Assembly: GCF_025399195.1 (NCBI RefSeq)
Contig: NW_026252089.1
Coordinates: 62,001-126,000, forward strand
DNA: 64,000 nucleotides
Direction of reading: 5' to 3'
DNA from: Umbelopsis ramanniana AG
Taxonomy: Eukaryota; Mucoromycota; Umbelopsidomycetes; Umbelopsidales; Umbelopsidaceae
Shown here in pieces: positions 47,505 to 58,788 of the stretch. The notes beneath the pieces were generated by a model that worked only from the letters and a program-made list of their open reading frames with translations, did not search any database and was not told where the DNA came from. A program made the position numbers and the translations under genes. How positions within the stretch are numbered: position 1 is the stretch's first letter; each line of letters starts with the position of its first letter.

Positions 47505-49500
47505 TTAGCTTTGAGTGCTAGTTTTGTAGCCTTCAAAGCCGGCCATGGTGAACAAGACGAATGTGATAACAAGCATAGCAGTGCTAATGACATCAATGGT
47601 GGCGGTGCTGGAAATCCCAGAAAAAAAAATTGATAAGCCATTTGCGAAGTATGATTATCTTCCAAGAGACATTACTTACAGAAAAGGAAGTACGGTATTA
47701 TCTGGGTCGCGGCCCCACTTCCAGCTGGCCAATGTCATGGATTTTGCAAGCTTAAGGGCAAGCCATGCCTAGGAAGATAAATGCATATTAGTGGACCCAC
47801 TTTGGACTTCCGGTAAATACCAATCATCCAGCCACTTACGCATGCCATGGAAACTATAAAGTAGGCCGAAAGGAACCAGGCGTTGACAGGAAACTCGCCA
47901 AGATCAAAACCCCATATGACGAATATCAAAATAATGGCTACAGGAATGTTCATGAGTAATAAGGTCTGTTCGACTTTCTTGTAGCTTTCTTGTCTGTTGC
48001 CATGTAGGGCAGTGCTGATGCGTGAGGCGTAAATAGAGCCGATATTGCCAGTCAAGCCATTCAATACAGGAATCAACAGGGCCAAGCCTTTGTATGAATC
48101 CACAAAATTTTCAAACACCACGCCTGACAAGCTGCATCGGCGACATTTAGTATAATGCCATAAAACATTCTTCCGATACGCAAGTTCTACTAACCTAGAA
48201 ATCACCATGGCGCACATGATTGGAGTCCACCCAGTGAATAAGAGTTGTTTGACCGATCGATTGGTCCATACTAAAGCCGCCGCGCCAGGCAACAATACTA
48301 CCATGACAATGACCAGGACGGTACTTAAAATGGATTCTAAATAAAGGTACGATACGATTTTTGAGCCAAGACAGTCCTCAAAACAAAATAGTAACACCGC
48401 AATTCGACACTTACCCATATTTTCCTTAAGCAAACGAGCAAAGGTAGCCAATATGACGAGGGTGACGATGTCTCCTAAAGAGGATGCCATAGGGCAAGCA
48501 ATGTTGTCTGTTGGCCGAAATAGAATAGAGTTAATTCATCGTGCTTTTAACACCTCGGCATAAGTTGCGGCTTGAAACTGACCTGGATCTACATTAAACC
48601 GACGGCTGAGAATGATTAGGATGCACATGAATATGCCTAGGATTAAACTGGACAACGAGGCAGCCAACATAGAGCTAGAAATTACGAGCATGCTTTCGTA
48701 GTAGGTGCTGGCATCATTACTTGGTCGAATTAATATTCCAAGAATGAAAGAGAATAGTCCGGCAATGCAACCTGCTATTAATGATTGTACTTGGAGGAGA
48801 GCGAGATTGCCGATCACCAAACGACGACGGCTCGCAGGATTGTCTAAATCGCCAAGATTGGCCTGCGGTGATAATATCAGTATCAGTGCAATTGATGGGG
48901 AAATTCCGATGATCATCTATCTGTAAATACTTACTGAAGTTGAGAGACGTGCAGCTAGATTCATTTCAAGATTGCCTTTAAGGTTAAGTAACACGGGTAC
49001 CAAAATGAAAAGTTCGGGGATGTGAATGAAGACGTCCCAGTGCTACCATAAAATGAAATGAGCTTAAGTAATTGGAGCAGCGATCACTAGTGGGCGTGTA
49101 ACCACAATTACTTACAAGGTAAATGTCCAGGAGCTCACCAGCCGCTATAAGGCCAGCAATAGAAACCAGAACGGACGGCAGAGCCTTAGTTAAAAAAAAA
49201 AAAACAGGATTACTTATCATGCATTGTCAACATTTTCCAAAACAGTCAGTTGGGGTCTCTCACCTGCCACGCCAAGTGCTTAGGATTATTATCACTGGCA
49301 CGAAGTTCGTCATGGCTTTTGGAGTGAGGCGATGAATCGAGTAAAGCTAAATGTACAGAAGATTCTGAGCTTGTCGAGTCTCGCGGCTTGTATTCTGTGT
49401 TCATTTCTTTGTCATGGAGGTCGTCATCTTGGGAGGAGCGTTCAGAGGAAAAGCCTTCGTCGACCAGTTCGATGTAGTCTTTATCGTGTGATGGTGGCAT
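47505..49500 (-). CDS. SLC41/MgtE-type divalent cation (Mg2+) transporter
   Basis: Nine exons (49500-49264, 49184-49116, 49042-48935, 48862-48583, 48507-48415, 48336-48195, 48131-47840, 47768-47680, 47607-47505) join in phase to 470 residues. An acidic, Ser-rich cytosolic N-terminus (about 1-79) is followed by about ten hydrophobic segments forming two MgtE-like repeats. The first shows [16 protein letters not shown] and ANLGDLD; the second shows [19 protein letters not shown] and [15 protein letters not shown]. These are the diagnostic ion-path motifs of eukaryotic SLC41 proteins, whose members carry Mg2+ across plasma or organelle membranes. The final hydrophobic segment sits in the last exon. 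The many very small exons are confirmed by continuity of the SLC41 pattern. The exact ion cannot be determined. Confidence 0.9.
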
Positions 49501-49962
49501 GTTTTGTAAGGCACTTGAGTAGATTTATGGATTGAGAAAGGGAGTGGTTCCTCAGAAGGAGTGAAGGAATAGGAGGAGACTGTGAGATGAAAGAAAAGAG
49601 CTTTTTATTTGACAATAAGCTCGGGGGAAAAGGGAAAGGATGAGACGGCCTTGTACCATCTCAGGCCTGCTTTTCCACTCATGGCGCGCGCGAGGCTCAA
49701 ATTTTTTTTTATGCCCCGACAGTAATATTTGCCTCAATGTCACCAAACCAATTTGGTCAAATATCACTCATTCCATGCATTGTATCATCACCATGATGTC
49801 GTTCTTGAAGAGGTATTTTAGTTTCTTATAGTTATTTGAGATAGAGTAGTGAAAGGTGTTTCTAAATATTACAATGATTGAAATGAACAGAAAAAAAGAG
49901 AGGGGGGTTTCAATCAGATGGTGGAGCAAAAGTAATGAAAATACCGCTGAAAAGACGATTTC
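49501..49962. other. Intergenic region upstream of SLC41-like gene
   Basis: Promoter of the SLC41-like gene and 3' flank of the MIT gene. It has an alternating GCGCGCGC near 49682-49692 and a T-run near 49700. No gene is seen. Confidence 0.4.
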
Positions 49963-51195
49963 TTAATTTGTTGCATCACATTCATCCTCTCGCTGCTTTT
50001 TGAGCTCTTGATAGCTAGGACTTTCTTTGAATGCAACAGCCGCCTTAAGACCCGCGGCAATAACCATGTACATTGTTTCACTGGCCACTTGATGCAAATT
50101 GTAGTCTTCGTCTGCTTTTAGTATCAGCTTGACCCCTGATACCGCCAAGTCACGAGTCCGCTCTACGAGATGGTATTTAACGTCCATCCAAAGTAAAAGC
50201 TGGACAAATGATCCAAAGAGAAAGTATAAGATATCTATAGTGACATAAGGTGGGGAAGTTAACTTTCACATGTACTACTGGAAAATGGTGTAGCAATGGG
50301 GTGATACAAACCTGGAAGAGGTGACCGCTTAACCATGATGGCTAGTGCAACGGCCAAGTCAATCATGTATTGAGCAAACCTTCGAAACCGATCGATTTGC
50401 GTATCTTGTTCTGTCGGTATTCTATAACGTTTATCATGGCCGAAAGCTTGAGCGGCCAATATGTATTTTTCTTTGGTTTCGGCGTCTAGTATGCCAACCC
50501 TTTCTTCTACACTATTTTTTTTTTTTTAGAAAAAACAAACATCATTAGAAAACAATTAGTCAACCATCAACGTACGTACAGATTTGAGCAATTTACTACA
50601 TAGTTCAAAAAATTTGATTGTTACTTTACCTGATCAGTTTGGCTTCCAAAGCCATTTTGGTCCTCATGTCGTCCTTTGCTAATGAAAATTCACAATCGTT
50701 ATATTAATACCCGAGAATAGCCTTTGCTACATTTAGTTGACCAGCGGAATGACAATATTTACCAGGCAGAGCCATGACAATTTTGTCAAGCCCAGTAAGA
50801 TAGATGTCAAGAGCAACAGTGTCGTTGCCTTCATCGTACTCGTCAGCAGCAATCGCTACCAGCTTGATACCTTGAATAATACTTTTGCGATCCAAAGATC
50901 TACCAGACTTGTTTATGGCGTTGGCCAAGTGAGAGTTCTGTTTGACGGCCTCGGCAAGATTCTCGATATCATGCTGTTGCTGGTCCATAGGTGGTACGTA
51001 TGGAGGTGGTGGAGGGTTTTGGACTGCGACCATTGTTGTCATGGGGTGTTTGTCGCCTGTCATTATCTCTGAGCTGGTGTGTTTCGGGCTTGGCTGTTTT
51101 GGGGCCTGCCGTTTGCCAGAAGTTGTTAATATTTTGAATCTGTCGATGAACGGGAGAGATGATATCCTTTCTGATGATGCTAGTAAGGATGCCAT
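49963..51195 (-). CDS. MIT-domain protein with an N-terminal PPxY motif
   Basis: Four exons (51195-50763, 50678-50630, 50511-50312, 50234-49963) give 317 residues. The MIT domain (about 105-168) reads GIKLVAIAADEYDEGND and ALDIYLTGLDKIV, and then continues across the intron into KMALEAKLISVEERV. MIT domains are three-helix bundles that bind ESCRT-III tails. Upstream lies PPPPPYVPP (61-69), a PPxY-containing stretch that could bind WW domains such as those of Rsp5-type ubiquitin ligases. The C-terminal half is helical, with a hydrophobic stretch (DILYFLFGSFVQLLLWMDV) and no recognised domain. The open frame extends upstream to another ATG at 51306, which would add 37 residues; the ATG at 51195 is preferred because the extension is hydrophobic, low-complexity and AT-driven. 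The specific protein is not identified. Confidence 0.82.
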
Positions 51196-52042
51196 GAATA
51201 AAATGGAGGTATAAGTGAAAGAAAAAGAAAAGGAACGAGTTTGATTTAAGATAGAAGATATCGGGTTGAAAATTAGTAAAAAATAAAAATGAGCGCACGG
51301 GTGCATGGCTAACGTGTAAAAATAAAGGGTTGGGGGGATAAGCAAAGCCAATGCTAACAGTTATTTCGTTGTCTTTAGTTTTCACGTGTCGTTCGGGGTT
51401 CGGGCACCATCTTCCGTAGCGTAGCATGAACAACGCAAGGCAGTTTGCATCGCTGATTGTCGTCAGCTCATATCTTACCCGATGTTGGTCACAGATTCGG
51501 TGGCCTCCATGCCCTCAGATTGACATTGTAACGAATCGTGTTCGAAACGCAAGCCATTTTGCTTGACATAGACTCTTTCATTTACACCGGTTGCTGCAGA
51601 GGCAAATATCGTCCTTGATAGGGTAAACCGGGGTGTATCTTTGGAACTCGTGCGCGAGACATTTTAATAATAATTTTAGTATAAGCGTAACAAGATCGTC
51701 GATAAGACAAATAATATACGAGCTAATCGATTTGAATATCGCCATACACAGTCATCCCAAGACGCATTCATTCGCTATATCTCGTTCGCTTGGCGCTTCA
51801 AAGTTGAAAACCATGTATTATTTACACTTTACAGACATCATGGAAGCACGTAACATTTTCTATGTGAACAATGATTCCTGAGGATACATATAAAAAATCC
51901 TGATAAGAAGGTCTTCAACTGCATGGACATAAAATTCGGCAATAAAAACGAAAAATGAGTATTGATAATAAAGAAAAAAAGGAGAAGAAGATCTCTACCA
52001 AGGTTTACTTAGATGTCAAGCGCCATTTAGTACTGGCACTGA
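51196..52042. other. Intergenic region between MIT gene and AMPK beta gene
   Basis: Promoter of the MIT gene and 3' flank of the AMPK beta gene. Open frames here, including 51633-51881, show no motif. Confidence 0.4.
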
Positions 52043-53578
52043 TCAGGTCACAACTGGTTTATAGTACATGGTTGTAACGTACTGATAAATAAAGGGGGAA
52101 CAGGCCCGATGAGTAATCTCGACACCGTATTCAGTCATATTAAAACATGAACGCTCACCTTTTTTCGGTATCTGCTGGTAGCAGCCAGAGCCATGACACC
52201 ATCTTTTATAGAACACGCATATAGATGGTTCAAAGTGACATGGTTCGGCACAGGTAGAACTGAGTTGTCTTCATCACTGATTGTTTGGCTGTTGAGCATG
52301 ACCTTTTCCAAATGAGGTGGTAAAGAAGGTGGTTGTGTCAATTGCTGCTGTTGCGCTGTCATCGAAGCAGCTTCAGGGCTTTGCTGAGCGATCGTTTGAA
52401 GGTATTGTGGAATCTCTGATGAGTATGTTCCTGGTGGTGACGAGGAAAGCGGAAATGCTGCGATTGGGAAAAAATCAGTTCTCCGTGTATGACTCGATCA
52501 TAGTGTCAACATGACCAATACTTACCATTTGATGAATCTTCTAAGCTTGAGCGACGCTCACCAAATTCATCTAATTCATCATCCAAACCATCATCTACTT
52601 CGATATAGTTGACCAAATTTCCATCCGGATCCGTGGCTGCCTCCAAATCGTTTGAACACTTCCATTCATCGTCCACAATAAACTTTAGTCGATGTGTTCC
52701 TGGTGGCAATTCTAAAACTGCCGAAAAGTCTTGCGAGCTGCAGCACTTTTACGTTAATAAGAGTTACCAACATAACGAAATGGAGGAGTTTATAGCTATT
52801 TACCTTTTGACCAAATGAATCTTCTGCTTCCATCCATTGAACGTTCCAGTTACGTATACATTATTGCCACCTTGTGTCCATGTGATGATGGTTGGTACGG
52901 TGTTGGCTAGATCAAAGTGACAGGTTAGAAATCAATTGCTTTAGCACTCAACGCTGAAGTCGGTACTATCAAAAGATTGCGTTAAAATAACCCACCTCTA
53001 TCGGAGACTTCAAGGGCAAGATTACTAGCTCTTCTTCGGATTCGACTATCGTCTTCATCAGCTCCAGATTCGTATTCTCGTCCAACACTATGACCTCTTG
53101 CTCTGTAGTACGGTCCTTTGACAGAATCACTGCGATGATGAGAGCCAGCTATAGGTTGCCGTGAATCACCTGTTGTTGGTCTGGGATAGGATTTGCTTCC
53201 TTTCTGGTCAATATCTATACTCTCAAGTCTATCAGAGAGTTTATCTGTAGTAGTTGGCGTGTTTGGGCCGCCGGTATTCCGCCGCGAATTAAAGTCTGAA
53301 CGAAATCGGTCTTCATCAGGTAAAGAGAGAGGTGATCCCACAAAAGGGGAGCTGTGGTCACTATCGATTCCCTGTTTGAGCCTTCGGGCTTGGTTATGTA
53401 GATATGGGTCGCTGTAGTTGATGTCTCGACTATGGCTGGTTGAGCCATTTGGTTCCGTTACATTGACACTTGGAGGGGAATCATATGGGTTGGAGCGGAC
53501 TCCTGGAAACGAAGCATTCTGGTCGTTGTCGGCATAAAAAGATGTCTGTGGATGCTCTGTTGAGGTTGAGTTACCCAT
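52043..53578 (-). CDS. AMPK/SNF1 beta subunit (Sip1/Sip2/Gal83 type)
   Basis: Scaffold subunit of the AMP-activated/SNF1 kinase, linking the catalytic and gamma subunits and setting localisation. Exons 53578-52996, 52906-52804, 52737-52526, 52457-52159 and 52081-52043 give 411 residues. The N-terminus MGNSTSTE fits an N-myristoylation consensus. A Ser/Arg/Asp-rich disordered region (about 10-190) precedes the CBM48-type glycogen-binding domain (about 195-275) with TIITWTQGGNNVYVTGTFNGW and PPGTHRLKFIVDDEW. The C-terminal ASC domain (about 320-411) contains PPHLEKVMLNS, VPNHVTLNHLYA and SRYRKK, then YVTTMYYKP. The last 12 residues come from a 39-nt terminal exon that restores the conserved YVTTxxYKP end. 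The family call is firm; which fungal paralogue it is remains open. Confidence 0.95.
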
Positions 53579-54028
53579 GGCAGAGGAATGATCAGTCGCA
53601 AGGCAAAGATACCAGGGTTTTCAGCCACTTCCAGTCTTGTCTCTACCGTAGTCCATATTGAAACTCCGGACCTCGCTTTGCATGAGATAGAGAGCAGCCT
53701 TTGCAAGGAATCACTCTCGCTAACTTCAATCGATATTATGTAAGTGTATTAGATTGTCTGTTTCTTCGTATAAAAAAATAATCAACATGTTGAAAGAAAT
53801 TATATTTCCAAATAGTCCTGTTGATATGTTTGTATTTATCCACGTCGTCTTCCATAAGAAAAAAAGTAAAATAATGAAACCGTGGAAAGCTCACTAGCTA
53901 TATGAACACTTGGTATGTGCGATATGTTGTCAAAATGCATCATAAATGGAGTAATCTGATGAGGAGGGTTTTGAAACAGGTACTATAGGCAACATCATTA
54001 ATGTAATTGCATCGAATTTCGAGTCATA
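53579..54028. other. Intergenic region upstream of AMPK beta
   Basis: Promoter/5' UTR of the AMPK beta gene and 3' flank of the next minus-strand gene. No gene is seen. Confidence 0.4.
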
Positions 54029-54705
54029 TTAGCGACGGTCCAGATCTTCATCGTTATTCGCTTCGTCATCATCCTGAATACTAAAGACACTGGCTTTTTT
54101 GCTAGATTGCGGCGATGTGACCGATGGTGACTCTGCAGAATCATTATGTACATGTTCTACAGTGGGAGCTTCCTGTAACTCGCCGAATTCTTCAAATTCC
54201 TGCTCTTGTTCATCTCGTGCCATAGCTTCCTGTCGTCGGCGATATGCCTCCTCTTCTATATCCGAGGAGTCGTCATCAACGTCCAGAAGTCCTTGCTGTG
54301 CTTCCAGGTCATCATCAGGAAACGATGCTGCCCCTCCGCGAGACCGGCTGCGGCTCAGTCTGGTTGGTTGTAATGCAAAGTTGAGTCCGTTAGGTAGCAG
54401 TCGATTTGCTCGCTGGAGGCAGAAGCACATTCCGATAGCAACCAAAAGTACACATGTATACTGGAGACCAAGTATGTCAAGTTAGTATGCTTTTTCTATA
54501 TTAGATAGCTACTGGTCTATGTTTCCTTACCAATACTATGGTGGTTGGAATGTCGAAGTTGCTTGGCGGAGTTCCAGAGCCTGGACTTGGAGGGTCTTGG
54601 CCTAATGATCATATACATTATAGTTAATCGATATGTCCGTGATGAAAGCAATGACAAGGGTGACACTTCAGAAAAGCGGACGCAAAATGGCTTACGTTTC
54701 TCCAT
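54029..54705 (-). CDS. Small single-pass membrane protein with acidic tail, unknown function
   Basis: Three exons (54705-54696, 54601-54531, 54460-54029) give 170 residues. The first coding exon is only 10 nt (ATG GAG AAA C). The protein begins MEKRQDPPSPGSGTPP and has one hydrophobic segment at about 21-41 (IPTTIVLYTCVLLVAIGMCF). A basic stretch follows (RLSRSRSRGG), then a long acidic, Ser-rich tail with EEEAYRRRQEAMARDEQEQE. This predicts a short lumenal or extracellular N-terminus and a long cytosolic tail by the positive-inside rule. I do not recognise the family. The last exon is certain as an open frame; the middle exon is supported by completing the membrane segment, and the tiny first exon by phase and a good GTAAGC donor. 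Confidence 0.65.
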
Positions 54706-56008
54706 TGTCAAGATTATGAATTCTTACTTGCTGGCTGACGGCGGTCCTTACACCAGAACTTCCACCTTTGTCACGTGTTTTGATTGACAAGTTGAGGTGC
54801 ACTTGTTCGAATTAATTGCTACCCACAAACAAAGAGAGGAAAACATATTGAGTTTCCCATTAATCCCACTTATGTATCTAAGTTTCAAAATTAAGGTTGG
54901 ATTCTCTATTTTGAATGGCCAACATGGCCAAAATACATATGAAAAGGAATGATGGGTGTTCCCCGAAGAAGAAACGCAAACGTCGGCGAAAGATACATTC
55001 CATTATCAGCGGACTTACGCTCACTATCATTGACCATGAGCATGTATCCAAGGAGGCTAATAATCAATCAATTGAAACAAGAGAAAGATTGAAAGCGAAT
55101 ATGGGTTATTGTCAATTGCTCGAAAGAAAGCCGAAATAGAACAATTGCTGGTGTACATCAAACATGACGGATGGATCGAACATAAAAAAGCCGCATGGCT
55201 ATCATTTCACTTTGATAGCAAATGCACGTAAAAAGTTCTCGTACAGAGAAAGGTGAAACCACTCGATCGTATGAAACTTTTGGAGACTTAAATATGTTAA
55301 ACTAACTAGTCAGTGTTGGCTTTATGGAGTACGACTGTCTGTATTAAAAGAAGTTATCTTGTTTATGTGTATCCAGTACTTTTTGCTCTTGCGCCTCAAA
55401 AATTTGCTCACTGTGGCAGAGTCTGCAATTTTTTAATCTGTGATGAATAGCCGAATCTACTCTATTTATACATTTATTGATAATCAGATGTTTTGTTGGC
55501 CACATAGGTAAAATAGTACTTGGCAGTGACTTGACAATATCGCATGAGCTGGACACGCGGAAGCCAACTCGAAAGGAGGTACAAGAAATATACTTGTTAT
55601 TCACACGAATGCCCATACAAGGTTATTACAGCGCTCAAGTTGATCGCCGATACCGGGCTCTTAACTTCGGCGTATGCTGTCGTTTTAATCGACATAAATT
55701 TGATCGTGCCGACGTGGCAAAGCGAAACATGGCTACGTAAAACTTTTGTAACAAATAGATGATGAGAAGTAATCTGACACTTTTCATAAGTTTTGTACTG
55801 GATGTAGGAAATGAGTCATACTGTCTTTGATACATGGCTTTTGTGATATCTGTAAGGATGTTGTTGATATGAAAATTGGTAAATGCGGCGCGCAGATTTC
55901 AAATAGTCTTCTTAGTCAGACAATGTTTGCCCTGGCTAGTGGTCGAGTGCAGGTATATAGTATATTGACAAACGATATGAAGATTAGATTCTAAAGTATA
56001 TGACAAAT
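54706..56008. other. Intergenic region, 1.3 kb
   Basis: AT-rich. Open frames at 54915-55139 (with a basic patch PKKKRKRRRK) and 55477-55762 show no family pattern, codon bias or splice structure that would support a gene. The part nearest 54706 is the promoter of the membrane-protein gene. Confidence 0.4.
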
Positions 56009-56623
56009 CTACCAAGCTAGCTTGGAGTCGCCGTCTACAGGGCAAGCCTTATCCTTCAATTTACACGAATCAATTGTAGCCCATCCGTTGGCAGAGTTGC
56101 CTTCCTTGTCCAAAAGGAACTCCCAATAATGAATAGCGCACATCAAAATTGGACCAACTTCTCGACCATATTCATCCACGCTGATTTGACCATGCATGTG
56201 TAGATCTGCGCCAGCATGTGGACAATATCTGTCTGTTTCGTATCGAGTACCATTGGGAAGAGTAACAATGAGTCTGTCCTTATCATGTTCAGCGATTTCA
56301 ATGGATGCTTCAGCCTCTTCTTCTTCAACAATGAGAATAGGTTGCGCTGCTTGCGGTTCCTTTGTGTCAATGGCGGTTTCCTCTTTTGAGCTATTTTCAG
56401 CCAGCTCTTCTTCCTCCTTTGCTCTTGTTTCCGGCGTGCTGGCTTCCTTCTGCTTTGCTGGCTCGACATCCGTCACTAGTGAATCTTTAACATAGCCGTT
56501 GCCATTTGCAACTAGTTTCTCTGCATTACTGTCTTCCTTGTCACTGATGTCCAATTTAGCAATGCTGTCAGATAGTTGAACCTCTGGCACAGCAGATCTG
56601 TTCTTGATGGTGGGTACAAACAT
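56009..56623 (-). CDS. Rieske-type [2Fe-2S] domain protein with long acidic N-terminus
   Basis: One exon of 204 residues starting MFVPTIKNRS; the open frame runs further upstream but without another in-frame ATG. Residues about 20-115 are Glu/Lys/Ala-rich and look disordered. The C-terminal 90 residues hold the Rieske ligands: Cys134 and His136 in YCPHAGADL, and Cys162 and His165 in MCAIHYWEF, followed by a typical LDKEGNSANG turn. Gly/Trp residues around the second box fit a cluster-binding loop. The spacing between the two boxes (25 residues) is longer than the usual 15-17. The protein probably carries a [2Fe-2S] cluster and serves as an electron-transfer or ferredoxin-like protein; the partner is unknown. 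The gene is divergent from the peptide transporter, with 249 bp between the start codons. Confidence 0.82.
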   Translation of the reverse strand: MFVPTIKNRSAVPEVQLSDSIAKLDISDKEDSNAEKLVANGNGYVKDSLVTDVEPAKQKEASTPETRAKEEEELAENSSKEETAIDTKEPQAAQPILIVEEEEAEASIEIAEHDKDRLIVTLPNGTRYETDRYCPHAGADLHMHGQISVDEYGREVGPILMCAIHYWEFLLDKEGNSANGWATIDSCKLKDKACPVDGDSKLAW

Positions 56624-56872
56624 CAGTGTCGGAAAGAAGCCCACTTCACCGGTCCCATTGATTTGAGTTTGTAGCTGGCACCGAGGGGAAAATTTTAGGC
56701 TCCAAAAAAGAGAAGGAAAAAAAAAAATGTTTGACGTTGGTATCCGACCGACCCGAAAGCATTCAATGCATGTCAAACAAAGGTTTGCAAAATTCTTTCT
56801 TCTTCCTATTTTACCAACTTTTCTAATACTTCCTTATTACCTTTCCTTTTTCCTTCATTGTGTTTAAAGTAA

Positions 56873-58788
56873 ATGGAAGATCAGTCAAGTCAATTACAGG
56901 AAAAGGTCGAACCGTCATCGAGTCTGAACCTTTTAAACAGATTGCGTGGCAAAAGCAGCTTTTCTGATGTTGACCTTACAGAGGACGACACTTACGCCGT
57001 AGAGCCATCAGAAGAAGATTGGAAGGAACTACGCGAAGTGGCTGACATATTACCAGTATCGGCATACCTTGTTATTCTAATTGAATTTTGTGAACGGTTT
57101 ACTTTCTATGGTTTGAGCGGCCCATTCCAAAATTACGTCCAAGCACCCGATCCCGGACATTGTAAGCTGTTTGTCGGCAGGAATATTGATAGTCCGTGAG
57201 AAATTTTCATTGACAAATTGTAAATCTTCTAGATCCCGCTGACCAGCCAGGTGCACTTGGCAAAGGCCAACAAACAGCGACTGCTTTGAATACATTTTTC
57301 CAATTCTGGGGCTATATCTCCCCTATCATCGGTGCCATCATTGCTGATCAATATCTCGGAAAATATAAGACTATTGTCGTCTTCGCTTGTATCTACTTCG
57401 TTGGTCTCCTCATCTTGACCTTAACTTCTATTCCACCCTCCATCCAAAGTGGCGCTGCCTTCCCTGGTTTCATTGTGTCAATTATTATCATTGGTTTTGG
57501 CACTGGTGGTATCAAGTCGAATGTTTCCCCCTTGGTTGGTGAACAGTATCAAAGTCGCACTCCTTACATCAAGGTGCTGAAAACTGGTGAACGGGTCATT
57601 GTGACGCCTCAAGCTACCTATCAACGTATTTTCAACATGTTCTACTGGGGTATTAATATTGGATCTTTGTCCGCTATCGCCACCACTGAGCTGGAAAAGA
57701 ATGTTGGTTTCTGGGCCGCTTACCTTCTACCTACCCTCATGTTTATGTAAGTACACCATATCACTTCCAGCAACAAGTGTGACATTCATTGACTGACAAG
57801 GTTTCTGATGTACAGTCCTGGTATTTTGATTGTCGTTGCTGGCCGCAAGTTGTACGTTCAAGCTCCACCTAGAGGATCCATTTTCGTTGAGGCTGGTAAA
57901 CTATTACTGTACAGCACAAAAGTCAAAGGCGGTATGAAGGCATGCAAACCTTCGGAACTACGAACTACGCACCCTGAATTGATTGATAAGGTGACTTGGG
58001 ACGATATTTTCGTTGATGAAATGATCCGCACTTTAAAGGCTTGTAAGGTGTTTTGCTGGTTCCCCATTTACTGGCTATGCTATAATCAAATGACAAGTAA
58101 TCTTGTCTCCATGGCTGCCACAATGCAAACTGGCAACGTCCCTAACGATATCCTGCAAAACATTGATCCCATTGTCTTAATTTTCCTCATTCCTATCATG
58201 GATCGATTAGTCTATCCTGGTCTGCGTCGCCTTGGTATCAGCCCTCGCCCTATTGCACGTATCACCATCGGATTCTTTTTCGCTGCTGTCGCTATGGGCT
58301 ACACTGCAGGTATTCAATCCATGGTATACAATAGTCCACCCTATTACAACTTTCCTTCGGAAGGAGATGGTCCCAACTACATTTCGGCTGCGTATCAAAT
58401 TCCCTCTTATGTGTTTATCGCTATATCTGAAGTCTTCGCCAGTATCACCGGTTATGAATATGCTTACAAGAAAGCTCCAGAGTCCATGAAGTCCTTGGTC
58501 ATGGCTCTGTACCTTCTCGCCAATTGTTTCAGCTCTATCCTCAACTTTGCTCTAGTCTCTGTCACAGTCGATCCAAAGATCGTGTGGTTGTTTACTGGTA
58601 TCTCTGCTGCCATGGGCATTGCTACCCCACTTTTCTATTTCTGCCATCACAAGCGAGATCTCGTCGATGTGGAGGAGGACGCTATCGCTCGTCAAGGAAC
58701 TGTCAAGAAGGCTTATGATTATGCTGAACCTGTGAATGAAACTGAGTTGGAAGCAAAGTACGAAGCAGAAATGCAGCACGCTGCTTAG
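56873..58788 (+). CDS. PTR2: Proton-dependent oligopeptide transporter (POT/PTR2 family)
   Basis: Imports di- and tripeptides with protons across the plasma membrane. Exons 56873-57161, 57233-57746 and 57816-58788 give 591 residues. After an acidic cytosolic N-terminus (about 1-60) come twelve predicted membrane segments. The family signature at helix 1 is EFCERFTFYGL, which includes the ExxER proton-coupling motif. The PTR2 signature FFQFWGYISPIIGAIIADQYLGKYKT follows near helices 2-3, and NMFYWGINIGSLSA lies in helix 5. A lysine-rich cytosolic loop (about 250-330) and a short acidic C-terminal tail complete it. Length is typical of fungal PTR2 proteins. A CT-rich leader precedes the ATG. 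Confidence 0.94.

Noticed and set aside
54915-55139. 74-codon frame with a basic PKKKRKRRRK patch
   Set aside because: Short, no homologous pattern, flanked by AT-rich DNA; the basic patch alone does not prove a gene.
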